64,000 nt of DNA from the NCBI GenBank assembly GCA_002794735.1, contig NBAZ01000017.1:248001-312000 (forward strand). The letters are read 5' to 3'. Each line of letters opens with the position of its first letter. Position 1 is the stretch's first letter. The notes beneath the pieces are model-generated. The model was not told where the DNA came from, did not search any database, and saw nothing but the letters and a program-made list of their open reading frames with translations. This document shows, in pieces, positions 36,101 to 50,400 of the stretch. Origin of the DNA: Pyrrhoderma lamaoense. Taxonomy: Eukaryota > Basidiomycota > Agaricomycetes > Hymenochaetales > Hymenochaetaceae. Made by a program: the position numbers and the translations under genes.

Positions 36101-38313
36101 TTGATACATATATGTATTGTATATGTTTTGTTTGCTATGACCGAGCAGTGATTTTTTATTGTGAGTTTGTATCGCTAGTTAGTGTAAACAGTATGTATGA
36201 TGAGTCTGTGCAAGGATGTGGATGGATGTAGATGAATCCGAGTTAGCTTTGAATGGACCAGATCTGTACTCCGCTTAATGATATGAGGCTGTTATGACTG
36301 CTATCACATCATAATAAAATAGCTTGAAAACCTATATGCAGAAGGAAGACATGCTCAATGAAGATGTGAGGATGGATATTTTAAGCTATGAGTTTCAAGT
36401 CCTGTCGTTGTTGCGTTTTTAAACATATATTAGCGTCAACTTGAGGTGCGGGACTTGGTGTAAGCGTTTCAATCTAGATCCTGCTTAACATACATACATA
36501 TATAGCATTTCCGTATCTAGTATCGACGGGCGTCTCATGACGGTCTGCATGACATGATGAGAGTGCATTTTTTTATAAGAGTGAAGGGCCCGGGAAAGTG
36601 TAACATTGCTTTGTAGTAGTGCATGTTTGCATTATATCGTACATCTACATGTGAAGGGAGGGAGCCTCCCGTGAGGTACGGTGTAAATTTAAGAAGCGCA
36701 GCAATGTGTAGTCCTAGTAGTATTAGTAGTAGTAGTAGTAGTAGTAGCGAGGCCAACAGCAGCGAAGAACACCTAAATTCTATAGCAATAGTGCATGTTA
36801 CATGTTACATGCACGTTCAAGTTCTTTATCTCCAGGACAGTATATATTGACTGATATCACCTATCATCTAATGATCTATGATATCATAGTTCTAGCCAAA
36901 CTATATCATCGCGGTATTCCATATCTTCTTAGCGTGTGTAACTTTTTTCATTAGATGATAAGACTTGTACACGCGTTTGCGACATGCTTTAATCCTAAAG
37001 TCGATAATAACCATTTGAGTTTGATGAGTTCTTGTATACATTCTAATAACTTATTCTTAGACTGAACGGTCGTTATTTACGTCATTTAGGGCAGTGTTAT
37101 GCTCGTCGACGACGAGTCTCTGAGGACATGTTTGGTGTATAGTCGAGGTGGGAAGAAATACTAAAAAAGAAAAAGATGGAAGGGTTGAGAGAAGACTGTG
37201 GCTGTTGTTTTTAGTCCCGAAGCGGCATGTCACGTCTTTCCCGTGCTAGGCTGTTGATGCCGCCTGAGAAATGGTAACGATCAACGCCATCAGCAAGTTG
37301 TATAGGAGTGTGCTATGCTAGTAGCATCTGTACATGTACTAGGTTTTTGATCAAGATTTGACTGTTGTCCTCGAGAAATTGATTACCTCATCGTTTCTTA
37401 CGAATGCGTTTATCAATTGCGAATTTGTACAGATGTACTACTGTATATTGTTAAACGCCGACCGCTAAGATTTCCGATGTCGACTACTTATACCGTTGTC
37501 TAATTTTGTAATCAAAGAAAGGGGTAGAGGAAATTTTTCCCAGAGAATGTGTTACTTAAGATATCAGCGCAGCACATATATTATCAACCAATACAATCCA
37601 ATCTAAATAGCCCGGAGATTGAGAGGTCTGCATGCTTAAGCTGTGCACCGCCGCCCATCGGCTGCACGTATGTATGTATTGAATTGTAAAGCGTGCTAAT
37701 AACAATAACCATATGGCTCTAATAATACTGATACTGATAAATATGTGATATTACTTGTGTGAAGCCACCATAAGAGAGATAAACGTCGATCACATTTATA
37801 TATGATGATGACTAATATTAGAATTCCGTAGTCCAAGTAGTAAGTAACCGCCCAGGCTAAAAGTAATTGCTCGGCGTCGTCAACTGCGACGAACAACTAA
37901 AAGAGCCACACCCACGACGACGTTAGGAAGAAAGGGGAGCTTGCCTACGATATAGACTACTCAAGGGGACTTATTCCTGTAACTTCGCTACTTTAAACTC
38001 GAACACAATCCCCACTCCCTGACACTGAGAGGAAAGTTAACACTACGGCTAAACGCTCCTATAGTACCAAGCGTTCTTACACAATTCAGGGCACACTCAA
38101 TTCGCGGAGTCGGGGATTATATTAGAATTTTCGTTATTACTATTATTATTATTTTTCTCTTAATTCTTTCCCCCTTAGTCAAAATAGAAGGTCCCCAAAG
38201 CAAGGACCTTGTAGGTTGCTCCATGCACGAGTGACAAGCAACAGAAGAACACGAGAAGAAAAGAAAGAAAAAAAAAAACTGAAAGAAAAATATAGTAGTA
38301 ACGGGAGCTTTTT
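36101..38313. other. Intergenic, no gene recognised
   Basis: 2.2 kb between GH5 copy 2 and CCH1. It contains an AGT trinucleotide repeat at 36714-36747 and an A-rich leader just before CCH1. The short open frames have no motif. Confidence 0.45.
36714..36747. repeat. AGT trinucleotide repeat
   Basis: About eleven near-perfect AGT units in intergenic DNA. Confidence 0.8.
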
Positions 38314-41300
38314 ATGGAACTGCCAAGTACACCGAAACGACTCAGCTCAGATTTCTTTCAGGTCCACCAGAACCAGCAAGGTGAATTTTCGTTGACTTCA
38401 GCTATAAACCTCACTGGGACACCCACGGGGTTTGCTTCTACCAGTAATCCACCGAGTCCTATCAGCGGCGGTAGCGGAGGCTTGGGGACTGCCCGTGAAG
38501 GGAGTTTTAGTAGGAGACGGCTGAGTTGGGGGAGAATGGAACGGCAACATGTGGATATTCTTAATGACCCGTTACGTCTTGACACGTCCGTGTCCACACC
38601 TTCAACTGGGACAACTAGAGGAGCGGGGGGAATGAACACAGTTACTGTTGAAGATTTCGACGCACTTGATACAGATACTCCTCATGAAGAAGATGCCTTG
38701 ACTCGTGGACGGTTCTTTAATGGTACTGGCAACGCGTCAGAGTCTTCGTTGATAGCAGGTTATAGGTCCAAATCTCGAGCTTCTCTGAATATGATGATAT
38801 CGGTCTTGACGACGACCAAGTGCGCCTTACATCCTCTTCAGCAATACTGGGCACTTCACCTTCTGGTGGACATCGAGATAGGAGCACGCTTACAGCCAGT
38901 GGGATTTCATTATCTTCTCCAGATGCTGAGCGAACACCGGGAAACAACAGACGCAAGAGCGTGCGTTATAGTACCGCGCCTAGTACTGCAGAACGGATAC
39001 GTTCTGTGAAACGTAACCTCCAACGCATGTCCATACGCGTAGTTAACATTGCGAGCGCCGGTCTTGAGGAGAAGACGCGTGGAGTTCGGCTACAGGATAA
39101 TGACTATGATGACGAAGACTACCGCGATGAACAATATCAACAAAGAGAAAGGAAGCGGGCTCATGGAAAGGAACGTGCTCGCGCTGACGCAGAGTACGAG
39201 CAAATAGACGAAGACGACTTGCCTGATCTTGGTGCACGGTTGCCCATTCGTGGCCGGACTCTTGGGTACTTCGGACCGACGAGCAGTCTACGACTTGCTA
39301 TGTTTCGCTTCCTTTCATACACGTACGTATTTTGTCTCTTATTTTTCCTTTTTTTGCCCTGATGCGGGCTCGTGCGCGGCGCGTGCTATGCAAATTTCTT
39401 TTATATATGCTGCGAAAGTTACATTATGGCTAATACATGGCTGCACTCCCCAGCTGGACCGAGCCGTCCATCCTTGTCCTTATTGTATTCAATGCCATCA
39501 TCCTTACCATCCAAGCCGCAAAATCCCTTACCCTCCCCGATACCGATGACGGTTCCGATCCTCTCCCAGCCCTGTCCATGGCTATTTTCATAGTTGGGAA
39601 GATTACGCATTATTTATCTTATTTATCATTTTCACGTAAGTCTGCTATCCATTGAAGTCATTGCGTGTTAGTTGGAATATTCATACGTTTATTTTTCAAT
39701 GAAATGACAGTCTTGAAGCATTTGCACGAATTATCACGACTGGATTCTGTTTGATCCTGAAGTCCGTTTCTCAGAACTCTATAGAAATTTATTTACATTT
39801 GAGGCCCCTATCATTGCACGAGAGACTCAAGCAGGTTCAATAACCATGACGCCGTCGAGTTCTCTTTCATCAGGTTTAACGCGGAATTCATCCCAGCGAT
39901 CGAATAGGAAATCAAACTTTAACAATGTCTTTCACCAATTACGTGAAAATATACGGAGGCCTTTTGCTCTAGCTCACTCAAAGCCTACTGCACCTTTGCC
40001 ATTCGATAATTCCGTAACAATGGAATCAGCTCAGCGCCAACGGGCCGTATCAATGCTTCAGGAGAAGTCCAACGACTCTATTCCTACGGCACACTCTACT
40101 TCTGATACACTTCACCATGTAGCGCCTGCCCCCCATCATGTTCTAGATCCTCGAGACACTTCAAAACCAACTTTTTTCTCTCGCGCTTTCAGAAGTGCGT
40201 CAGCAGAGGCTTCTGATGACGCAAGCAGGCCAGGCCATGGTCACGGAAAAGAGTATCTCGGATTACCGTTCCGTTTGACGGTATATACGGCACAGGAGCA
40301 TGTCATGCGTAATGTACCGTATCTGCGGCATTCCTGGAATCGGATTGACTTTATTGCAATAATTGCTTTTTGGATTACGTTCTCACTCGCCCAGTCGGGG
40401 TAGAACGCAGTGAGAGGAAGCACATCGCCGTATTTCGGGCTCTTAGTGTGTTGAGAACGAGTCGTTTGTTAGCCATAACGAGTGGTACAACTGTATGTGT
40501 TCTATTTTTATTCTACTCCTCTTCTATCTCCTGTTTTGCAAACTCTAGGTCTTTCATTAATGTACTGATTCCGCTTGAAATACACCCTATTTTTCTAAAA
40601 AATGACAGACTATTATGAGATCTTTGAAACGTGCACGGCCTCTGTTGACGAATGTAGCTTATTTTGTATTGTTTGCAATGATTCTCTTCTCGTGAGTAAC
40701 AGAGTTTTTTTTTTCTTATGCTTCTCAGACACGAGGAAACCGGGCACTTTTCTTATCACGTTTTGTTTACGTCTAGGGTTATTGGGATACAATCTTTTAA
40801 GGGCTCTTTCCGTCGTTCATGCTTCTTAATGATATACAACTAGACCAAAGGTGTGGCGGGTACATCGATAGCACTTCCTTGAATGTTACAGGTTATGTGA
40901 CACTGGAAGGTCTAACGAACCCCTCTTCTAAAGGGTATATCTGTCCGTTAGGGCAAGTTTGCAAGGTCAATGAAGTGTGTTTTTAATAAAGACTTTAGCT
41001 AATCTAGAATCGGAATTTTCAGGAGCTGGAAAACCCGTATGACAATATCCAAAGTTTTGATACTATATACCTTGCTGCTCTAGAAGTCCTGATTGTTGCT
41101 TCTGCAAATGGCGTGAGTTGTGATGGGCACCCCTGTTATATCTGAAATATGAAAGTAAAACTCTAATCGGATCTTTTATATTCTAGTGGGCACCGATTAT
41201 GTATGATATGATTGACGCAGAGTTTTTTGTGTCGTGTTTCTTTTTCATTGTGCTTATTATTGTTTTAAATTTCTGGTTGATTAACCTGTTCGTTGCTGTG

Positions 41301-44300
41301 ATCACAAACACGTTCTCGGCTATCCGTAAGGATACACAGAAGAGTGCTTTCGGAGCTGCACCGTAAGTGAACATTTAACCTCTCTTTTTTCAATCTTTGT
41401 CAAGAAATTTTCATAACTATTTGTCTAACTTCCATTCTACTTTCGTTTAGATTGGGCCGATAGTGACTGAGGAAGATGACTATAGTGTTCTGAACGGACG
41501 AACCCTCAGAACCAATAAAATTAAATTGTGGTACGATAGGACGAAATGGATATGGGTGCTCTTTGCTCTTGCTTCCGTTGTTTTACAAGCAACGCGTTCA
41601 GCGGACTCGTCATCCGAACATCTTGAAATCCTTGAATATGGTGAACTCGCTCTTACGTTCCTGTTTGATATTGATATCGTTTGGAGGTTTTTCGGGTATC
41701 TTCCTCAATGGCGAACCTTTTTTGAGCATGGGAATAACTGGCTTGACTTACTGCTTGCTGTCGCGAGTACCATCATACAGTTGCCTGTCATCAGAGACTC
41801 GGAAGCTTATCCGTGGTTGACTATCTTCCAACTTGCACGATTTTATCGGGTTATACTTGAGGTACCGAGGATGCGTCCCCTTTTGGTAAGGACTCTGGTA
41901 ACACGATGTGTTATGTTGAACTGATGTTAAGATGGTTGGTTGTTATAGCTTACGGTTTTCGGGAATCTATATGGTCTAGTCAACATGTCTCTGTTCCTTA
42001 TTCTGGCGAATTACCTCGCTGCTCTGGTAGCTGTTCAGTTGCTACGTGGAGATATGTCGAGTGATGACAATATGAACTTCAAGGAGATTTATAATTCTTT
42101 CCTTGCTATGTATCAGGTATGCGTGTTTCAATAATCAGAGAGTTCCGCCTTGTATTAAATGTGCTGTTAGATTTTCTCCTCGGAGAACTGGACAACAATT
42201 CTCTTTGATGCATCTGTAGCTGAAGCCGGACTAGGACAATCGGCCATTACGGCGATTTTCATTTCCCTGTGGTTCTTGTTTGCGAATTGTAAGCGACATG
42301 TAACCGATTGCCTAACACTACTGACTAACCAATCAACTTATCTAAAAAGTCATCTTATATCAGCTATTTATTGCTGTCATCAACGAGAATTTCGATGTCG
42401 CCGAGGAACTTAAGAAAGGGAAACAAGCCACAGATTACTATGCAAATCAACAGCCTGTGAATGCTTCACCACCATGGCTGAGGCGCTTTAATCCGTATCG
42501 ATGGTTTAAAGCTAATCCTAAATCCATTGCAGTGGAGAATTTACCTTCAAACCTCATTCTACCTATGCAAAAGGCTGTCATCCAGGATAGTTCGTTCATG
42601 CCTGATTTAGTAGGTAATAAGGTATGTTAATATAGTAACACAGATTTAATAGGGTATTATTAGAATACTGATGAATGGCATCTTATCAGCCAAAAAGAGG
42701 GAAGACCTTGATGAAAGGTCATTACTCTTCTAAATCTATTACCGCCCTGCAACGCCTGTTTTCTGGAGAATCAAAGACCAATGACGTCCCTCTTGCGACT
42801 TTCAGATCGGCTCGACGCGATCCTGTAACTCCACAGAACCCGGACGATGAGGAGCTTGAAAGACATCTGTAAGTGGTCTCCTAAATTCTCCTATCTAAAC
42901 GAATCTCTCTTAGTGATGTCCTTTAGTGATATATTAGCAACCATCAATGCAGACGCACAAGATACACAAGATATCAATGACGTGTTATATGAGCGTAGAG
43001 CACAGAAGGCTGATTTTATTCGTGCTCATCCATCTTACGACAAAACTTTCTGGATATTCTCGCAGAAAAGCAAGATCCGTCAATTTTGTCAACGCCTTGT
43101 TCGACCTGCCAATGGTGATCGTATCTTCGGTGTACCCTATTCACCCATTGCTCACTCTATCTTCCAACTCATTCTCCTACTCACTGTCATTGGAGGGATT
43201 GTTTCAGAAGCTATTGCAACACCAGTCTATCGAAGGAATTTCTATGCCACGTTTGGTCAAGTCAGAGGAACATGGTTCGATGTCTCCGAAACCTCATTCG
43301 GCCTCATCCTCTTTGTTGAGTTTATCATCAAGCTTATTGCTGATGGTTTCTCGTTTACTCCTAATGCATATATAAGGAGCATCTGGAACGTCTTAGATTT
43401 CTTCATCCTAATCGGTCTTTTAGTGAATGTCTCTACGAGTTTGATCTTTATCGGCGGCTTGAGTCGACTTACACGTTCTTTGAAAGCGCTTAGAGCCTTA
43501 CGGCTGATCACGCTCATTGAGAAGATGCGCTCGACATTCCAATCCTTGATCATCTCGGGGCCCTTCGTATACTTGACGCTGCTATGCTCGCTATCTTATA
43601 TATGATCCCTTACGCTGTGTGGGGTTAAATATCTTTCATGGCTTATTGAACGAATGCAACGACACCGACGTCACGGGTCTGAATGAATGTATCAACGAGT
43701 ATCAAAGCTCGGTTATCGGAGACAACGGTGATTACACATTCTTAGCTCCGAGATCTTGGGATAATCCTGCCCCTTCTACAAAGTTTTCGTTTGATAACTT
43801 CAGATCGTCCCTCCTCATCCTTTTTGAGATTGTGTCTCTTGAAGGATGGATAGATGCGATGAATGTTGCAACTTCTGCGGTAGGCCAGGACCAGCAACCT
43901 CAAACGAATTTCTCACAAGCCAATGCGATTTTCTTCCTTATTTATATTCAACTGGGAGCTGTTGTTATCCTGACTCTATTTATTAGGTACTCTACCGTTT
44001 TCTCCATCTTCGTTGAACCTTGTCTATGAACTGAGAATCACCTTTTATATAGTATTATTATCGGAAACTTCTCTTCAAAGGCCGGACTTGCGCTCCTTAC
44101 AAAAGCGCAGCGTGAGTGGATAGATCTTCAGAAATTAATCAAACGTCAGAGACCTTCAAAGCGCCCTAAGAAAAGGCCAAAATCGACTATCCGAGCCTGG
44201 TGCTATGATAGAGCCGTTCACAAGCATGGGTGGTGGTCTCGTACAATGACTTTCTTGTTCATTGTGCATATCGCTGCTCTTATGTGAGTTATTATCCTTT

Positions 44301-46835
44301 GATTGAAAAAATCAGCCCGATGTTAAGTACTTCGCATTCAGGTCTCAGACATTGTCAACTCAGAGTGCAGTGGACCAACTCAGAGGTAAATTTCGTTACG
44401 TGTGTTTGAAAGCGACCTTATTACTCATTTGAACGTTTAGATAGCTGGTTCCTTGCGATAACTCTCATTTACGTCATTGATATAGTTGTACGATGGTTTG
44501 GCCTTGGTTTCCGTAGCTTCAAAGCCAATGGATGGAATATCTTCGACGTCATTGTAGCTACCGGGGCACTTACTACGACAGTCATTGATCGATCTGGTTC
44601 GCAAAGCTTTGTGATTGCGCAGCTTCAGAAACTCTTCCTTGTCAGCATTGCCTTCAAATTAGTGCAACGGACGAACAGTCTTAATCAGCTGTTCAAGACG
44701 GCAATGTGCGTCTTGACTAATTCTAACCTTTTCAAATTTGGGAATGGATGACTGATTACTAATTGCTACTAGGGCGAGTTTACCTGTCATCTTGAGTCTG
44801 TTGGCGCTTTGGTTCATCATCTTCCTGTTCTTTGCAATCCTTTTCGTTGAAATTTTCAGTTTGACAAAATGGGGTTCGGCCGAAACTTACACGCAGAATT
44901 ACTCTTCTCTTGGATCCGCTTTGGTTATGCTTGCCTTCATGAGTACTGGAGAAGGCTGGAATCAATACATGCACAACTAGTGAGTACTAGTTTCTTGACC
45001 CTTTTATGAATGCATCAAAGTGACATATTGGTACAAAATAAGTGCAATAGAGTATCCCAAGTGCACGCCCGCTATAGATGATGAATCAGATACTGACTGC
45101 GGTAGTGAGGGATGGGCCTTCACTCTATTTATTGCCTGGAACCTTCTTAGCATGGTGCGTGAATACACAAATTGGTAGTAACTCTACTTATCCTGATTTC
45201 ATACTAGTATATATTTGCTAATATGTTCATTGGTAAGTCATTGCTTCCTTTCTTTGATTAAGAAGCAAGAGGAAGTTTAGTAAATTGATGTCTCTATCCG
45301 GATTAGGTGTTGTCGTCGAGAGCTTCTCCTACGTTTTTCAACTCGTTGGAGGAACGAGGTCTATCACCCGTGAGGAAATGCGAGCCTTCAAGAAGACCTG
45401 GGCGGAGCTCGCTAATCCCCGCACTGGCTACTTGGAAAAGGGGCAGCTAGTTCCTTTCCTCGGTGTAAGTTATCCTTACTATATAATTGACATGAGAGCT
45501 ATGGAATCTGATGACGACATTAGAGACTTACGGGAGTTTTCGAAGTAAGAATCTATCCAGCAGAATTCAGTGTTCATAACCTTCTATCTGCTTCGCGCCA
45601 AGGTCCCAGTGACTACAACCAATGGGGCTCGGGTTCTCGCGTTGAACACGGTGTCAATTTGACGAAGCTTGAGTCCTTGCTCAGTAATTTGGACAACAGC
45701 AAAATCCGAAAACGACGGACACTATACGCGAGAATATACAACGAAGCTATGATTTCTCAAGAACCAGGAAAGGGGATATCGTTCACAAATATGTTACTCA
45801 TGCTTGCGCACCATAAACTCATCGACGATCGAGAAGCGCTAGGGTAAGAAAAAGCAAACACATAGTTTTCTCACGCACAAATACATACTAAATTTGATAC
45901 CTGTTCTCTAGTCTGAAGGAGCTAGTGACAAGAACGGAAATAAACAAATTTGTCAATGACTTAGTCAATCTAGACCGTGTCAGGTCGTTACTGAAGACAA
46001 TTTATTACCGACGTCAGTTCCGTGCGTATCAGGAAGAAAAGCGTCGCCAGGAAATGTTCGACAAAGGTAAGAGCAATAAAATCTATCATTTAATTGATGA
46101 GAGATGTTTATATTAAAAACACACGTCTGGAATTCTCATTAATTAATACAAAAAATTGGATTAACAGATATTCCGGCCATTGTCGTTGATGATATACCTA
46201 CGACGCCTCCCGTGAAAACTCGCGACATTACCCTTGCTAATCGTGATTCTATGGGATTCTTTGGAGATTCCCCATCTCCATCTCCTTTCCATTCTCCGGA
46301 CTTGACTTTTACTCTTGACTCTCCGTCGAAGCATGGCCGAGGGCTACAAAGAAATAGGAGGGTTAGTGATGCAAGTATGCTATCAACTGATCTCGGTTAC
46401 CAATATCCGTAAGTCCGATTTCTGTTTTGAACACATACACACACACTATTCCCTACTTCCACTTCCTTCTCCTATTTCAAGGATTTCTAATTCTGCACAA
46501 AATTTCCACACTTTCACACCTTACACAAAAATACATATATAGACTGATTGCTAATTGTCTATATTTATTTCCCCTATTCTCCTCCGGGGCATCAGGATCG
46601 ATTCCCCTCGGGTTTCACATGATGGAAACGAGGAGGACCCTCAAATGATACTTTCCTCGTTGCAGAACTCAATGTGGGGAGGTAAGTAATTATTTATCTA
46701 TTTGGTGGTCAAAGAGGGGAAAAAACGGCAATACTGACATATATCTATTTATCTTTCTTCCTCATTACTCCCCTTATAGAGCTTATGTTAGAAGCAGCAG
46801 AGGACCACGACTCAACCTCGACACATACCCGCTAA
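38314..46835 (+). CDS. CCH1: Cch1 high-affinity plasma-membrane calcium channel alpha subunit (eight apparent 1-nt breaks)
   Basis: A gene of about 20 exons encoding a four-domain voltage-gated-type Ca2+ channel. S4-like segments include [14 protein letters not shown] (domain I) and [16 protein letters not shown] (domain III). Pore motifs are VASANGW (domain I), SSENWTT (II), SLEGWID (III) and STGEGWN (IV). The filter therefore reads N/E/E/E, which fits fungal Cch1. The cytosolic tail has an EF-hand-like region ([14 protein letters not shown]) and a linker ending at 46835. Cch1 works with Mid1 in store-operated or stress-induced Ca2+ entry. The conserved frame loses one base at about 38786, 39578, 39751, 40398, 40828, 41455, 43562 and 43622; downstream of 43.63 kb every exon is clean. 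All splice junctions are GT-AG. Single-copy gene, so sequence errors are likely, but a pseudogene cannot be excluded. Confidence 0.85.
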
Positions 46836-47486
46836 TCGGCTGTAAAACCCAAATCAGCTTGTAATAGCAATAATAAATATCGATGATGAATAACACAATA
46901 ACAATAAAAGGAGCCACCTGTTTTCTTTTTTCATTGTATTAGTCGACTATCAACTATATTCTTATTACATGTATCTTCGAATCCTTTTTCTCTCTTCTTT
47001 CTCTATTTCTCTCTTATGTTCTTTTTTTCCCTTGGTGGACTAGATCTTTCCTTTCAGTTTTTTTATTCCTTCAAGTGCAATGGATTTTTTTCATCATGAC
47101 TACAGTTCTTTTTCTTTCCTTCATTTTTTACCTATGTTATGCATTTTCATAGAGATAGGCACGATGTACATGTATGCATATATGTTACTATAATTGCTAA
47201 CGGAGCTTACAACACACACATAAATGTTGTGGGAAGAGGGTGCTTTCTAAACCAGGTACAACAGGCATGCAATGCGAAGAAATGGGGTACAGAGAGATAA
47301 GGTAGAAAAGGTATGAAGAAAACGGTGTAAAGAAAGCGAAGGAAAAAAAGAGGCATCATCACCATAGAATGTTATACTCAGGTATAGTACAAGTACTACT
47401 GAGTCACTGAGCCTACTGAACAGTAAATGATAAAAAGTGAAAAAAAAACTTGAAGGTAGGGAAGTAAAAGAGGAGGTGCTAAAAAT
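46836..47486. other. Convergent intergenic region
   Basis: T-rich spacer between the 3' ends of CCH1 and the eIF3a gene. No gene is seen. Confidence 0.5.
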
Positions 47487-50400
47487 TTAAGACCCTCGAG
47501 CCGCTGACCATTTCCCAGACGGACGCCATTTTTGTTGTTTGTTAGGAACCGTCTGGAATCCATCTTCGTCTGCCACTTTTGTGTTTTCGGGAGCTGGGAC
47601 GACGACGGCAGGTGAAGCGGGTCTAGCAGGGGAGGCTGTTCCAGATCCAGCAGATTTAGCAGCCTCACGCTCTCTCCATCCTCCTCCACCACCAGATGGT
47701 GCACCACCTCTCTTAAACGCTCCAGGTACATATTTCCCTGTAGTGGGTGCAGGACTCTCCGGCGGTGTGGTCGTCGAGGCCGTAGCTGGAGTATTTCTCC
47801 TCCAAGCACCAGCGCCTGGCGATTCACCTCTGGTATTCGAGGACAAGGGCGAGGGTTGATGTTCCATATGACGTGCTTGACGACGAGCTTCAGCTTCAGC
47901 CTCACGTTGTCGTTGCTTATTGGCTGCCTCTTGCGCAGCAAGACGTTCCTCTTCGCGCTGTTTACGGAGTTCGGCGCGTTTGGCTTCCTCTTCCCGTTGT
48001 TTTTGTTCCTCTGCAGCTTTTGCGGCCGCTTCTTCTTCCTCGCGACGTTTTTCTGCTTCAATACGCTCTGCAAAATAGAAGTTGAGGATTAAAGATAGGT
48101 AATTCGTTAGTATCGATTTCGATCAGCATAAAATATAGTCTTTACCTTGCTCGAGACGAATTTCTTCCTCCTCTCTTTCACGAGCAAGCCGTTCCTCCTC
48201 CTCCAAACGAAGGCGTTCTTCTTCACGAGCCTTAAGAACCGCTTTCTTCCGTTTCTCTTTCTCCTCCGCAATCTTCCTAGCAGCCTCTTCACGTTTCTTA
48301 GAGAACTCTTCTCCACGTCTACTAATATACACTTCAAGGCGCTCTTTATAATCATCCATCATACGCGACAATCTGCGTTTAGTATCAAGATCTCGTTGGT
48401 GAGCAAGTCTAGCTCCTTCAATACGAGCAATTTGAGCTGCTTCGTGAGCCTTTTTATCTTCTTCTTGTTGACGTTCGTAATCTTGTGCGAGGAGAGGGCG
48501 TTCTTCCTTACGGAATGCTCGTTCGGTATGGTCCAAACGCTTAGCGATAATCCGAAGCCTTTCAGATTGGTCCTTCTTTTCTTTCTCGATCTGTTGCACT
48601 TGCAACCGGACAAGGTTGTCCTTGTTGAGCTCACCGAGATCCTATAAAAGATGTGTATAATAAGACTCTAGGTACTGAAATATTGGAACAATGTAAGGAC
48701 TTACATCAACGTCAACTTTAAGGATATTCTTCTCCTTAAGTTCCTGAGCAAGACGTCGTGCTTCTTCCTTGTCGATATTTTCACGATCACGGCGGATACG
48801 TTCTTCCTGTTTGCGACGCATATCCTCCAAGGCACGTCTGGCAGCTTCGTCCTTCTCACGCCGGCTAGCCTCTGCACGACGACTTGCCTCCTCCTTTTCT
48901 TTGCGTACACTTAGTTCGGAGATGAGTTCCCTACGTCTTGCGACAATCGCACGGCGGACTTGTAATGCCTTACGTTCTGCGTTCGCAGCCGCAACAAGTG
49001 CAGCCACTTGCGCGGATGCATCTTCGCTTGATGATGGAGGAGGCGAGATGGCATTCAATGCGTTATGCAAGCAAGTCGCCATGCTACTAAGACGTGTGCG
49101 AACGAGGTCTGCAGCAGAGAGTTGGACTGTCTTGTCCAGAGCAGCGGGGGCAGGTCCAGCACCAACACCACCGAATGCCTCGTCAAGGAACTCGAGACTA
49201 CTTGATGCATGGTCGATACGTACACGCAAGTCCCCACGACGAGCGCAGCCAATAAGGTAGGATGCAACTTGTGATGGTTCATAAGCGCCCTCAAAGGATC
49301 CCTGCAAAGGAGCTACGAGATCAAGGAGGCGTGAGATATCCATTGTGGTATAAACCTGAGCAAGCTGGGTCAGGAGACGAGAAATCAATGCTCGCTGAAG
49401 TAGGGGCAGATATGATGCATAGTTAGGATCGGAGGAGAGTTCCTTCAAAAGTGGGGCAACGGAACTGCAAAGAGAAAGAGGATCAAATGTGACTTCTAGT
49501 ATATCATAGAGACGTTTGACGACTTGAGGAGAAAGCTTCAAAACATGTCGTGACAGCTATAGAATGATAAATTTACATCATGAACTTACTAAAGGGTCGA
49601 GAATACACTTACAGCTTCCTTGAGTAAACCAGTACGAGTTGGTGTTTTTGTCATACCGAGCAAAGCAGTAAGTCTAGCCGTCCTAGTCTTTCCCTCTACC
49701 TCTTCAGATTCTTGGCCGACCGGCACTGCAAGAGCACTGATAAGAACCTGACCAGCTAGTCTGCTCAGCTCCTCTTCAGATTTTCCACCAATGGTTCTGA
49801 CAATAGAGTAGTAACGAGCCCAAGCTGCAGCATGGAACAGAGCATTACCGCTTGTAAGGAAAATCCTCGTAAGCTTTTCGTAGTAATTCGCCATCATCGA
49901 TGGGCGTGGTGCTTTTTTGGCCATTGTCAAGAGGTTGTGAATATCCTCGACGGAGCGAAATGCCTCTTGCCATAACTCCAATTCAACGGAAGTGTTAAGC
50001 TGAGCAAAACGAGTTTCCAGGTGATGTTGTAAAGTGTCTGCATCGGCAAGATTGATAGAATGAGGCTGATGTGAGTATTTGGCAACGTTTGCAAGGTGCA
50101 ATCGGAGCGTTTCGCATAAACGTCGAAACTCGACTTTGCGCTGATGCTTCAGACAAAATTTGAAGGCTTGTTGCGCTATTTGCTAATAGTTCGAGAAAAG
50201 CTTATTGAGCGCATATAGTGAGTCCCAGACACCATAGACACTCACCTGATAGATACCTTCCAATCTGGCATTATTTTTGAGAGTTTCGAGGGCGGTACGA
50301 TAACTCTCCCATAAAAACTTGAGCCAAGGAGTTACAAGAGCTCGATCTGTTCGATCCTTATTTTGGTCCCCACTGACCGCACCCAACAAGATACTCTCCG

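Noticed and set aside
38314..43625. Programmed ribosomal frameshifting or RNA editing in CCH1
   Set aside because: The sites share no slippery motif or common flanking structure; sequence error or ordinary decay is simpler.
48147..48647. 166-residue plus-strand open frame
   Set aside because: Shadow of the eIF3a coiled-coil exon, whose minus-strand frame continues across five exons.
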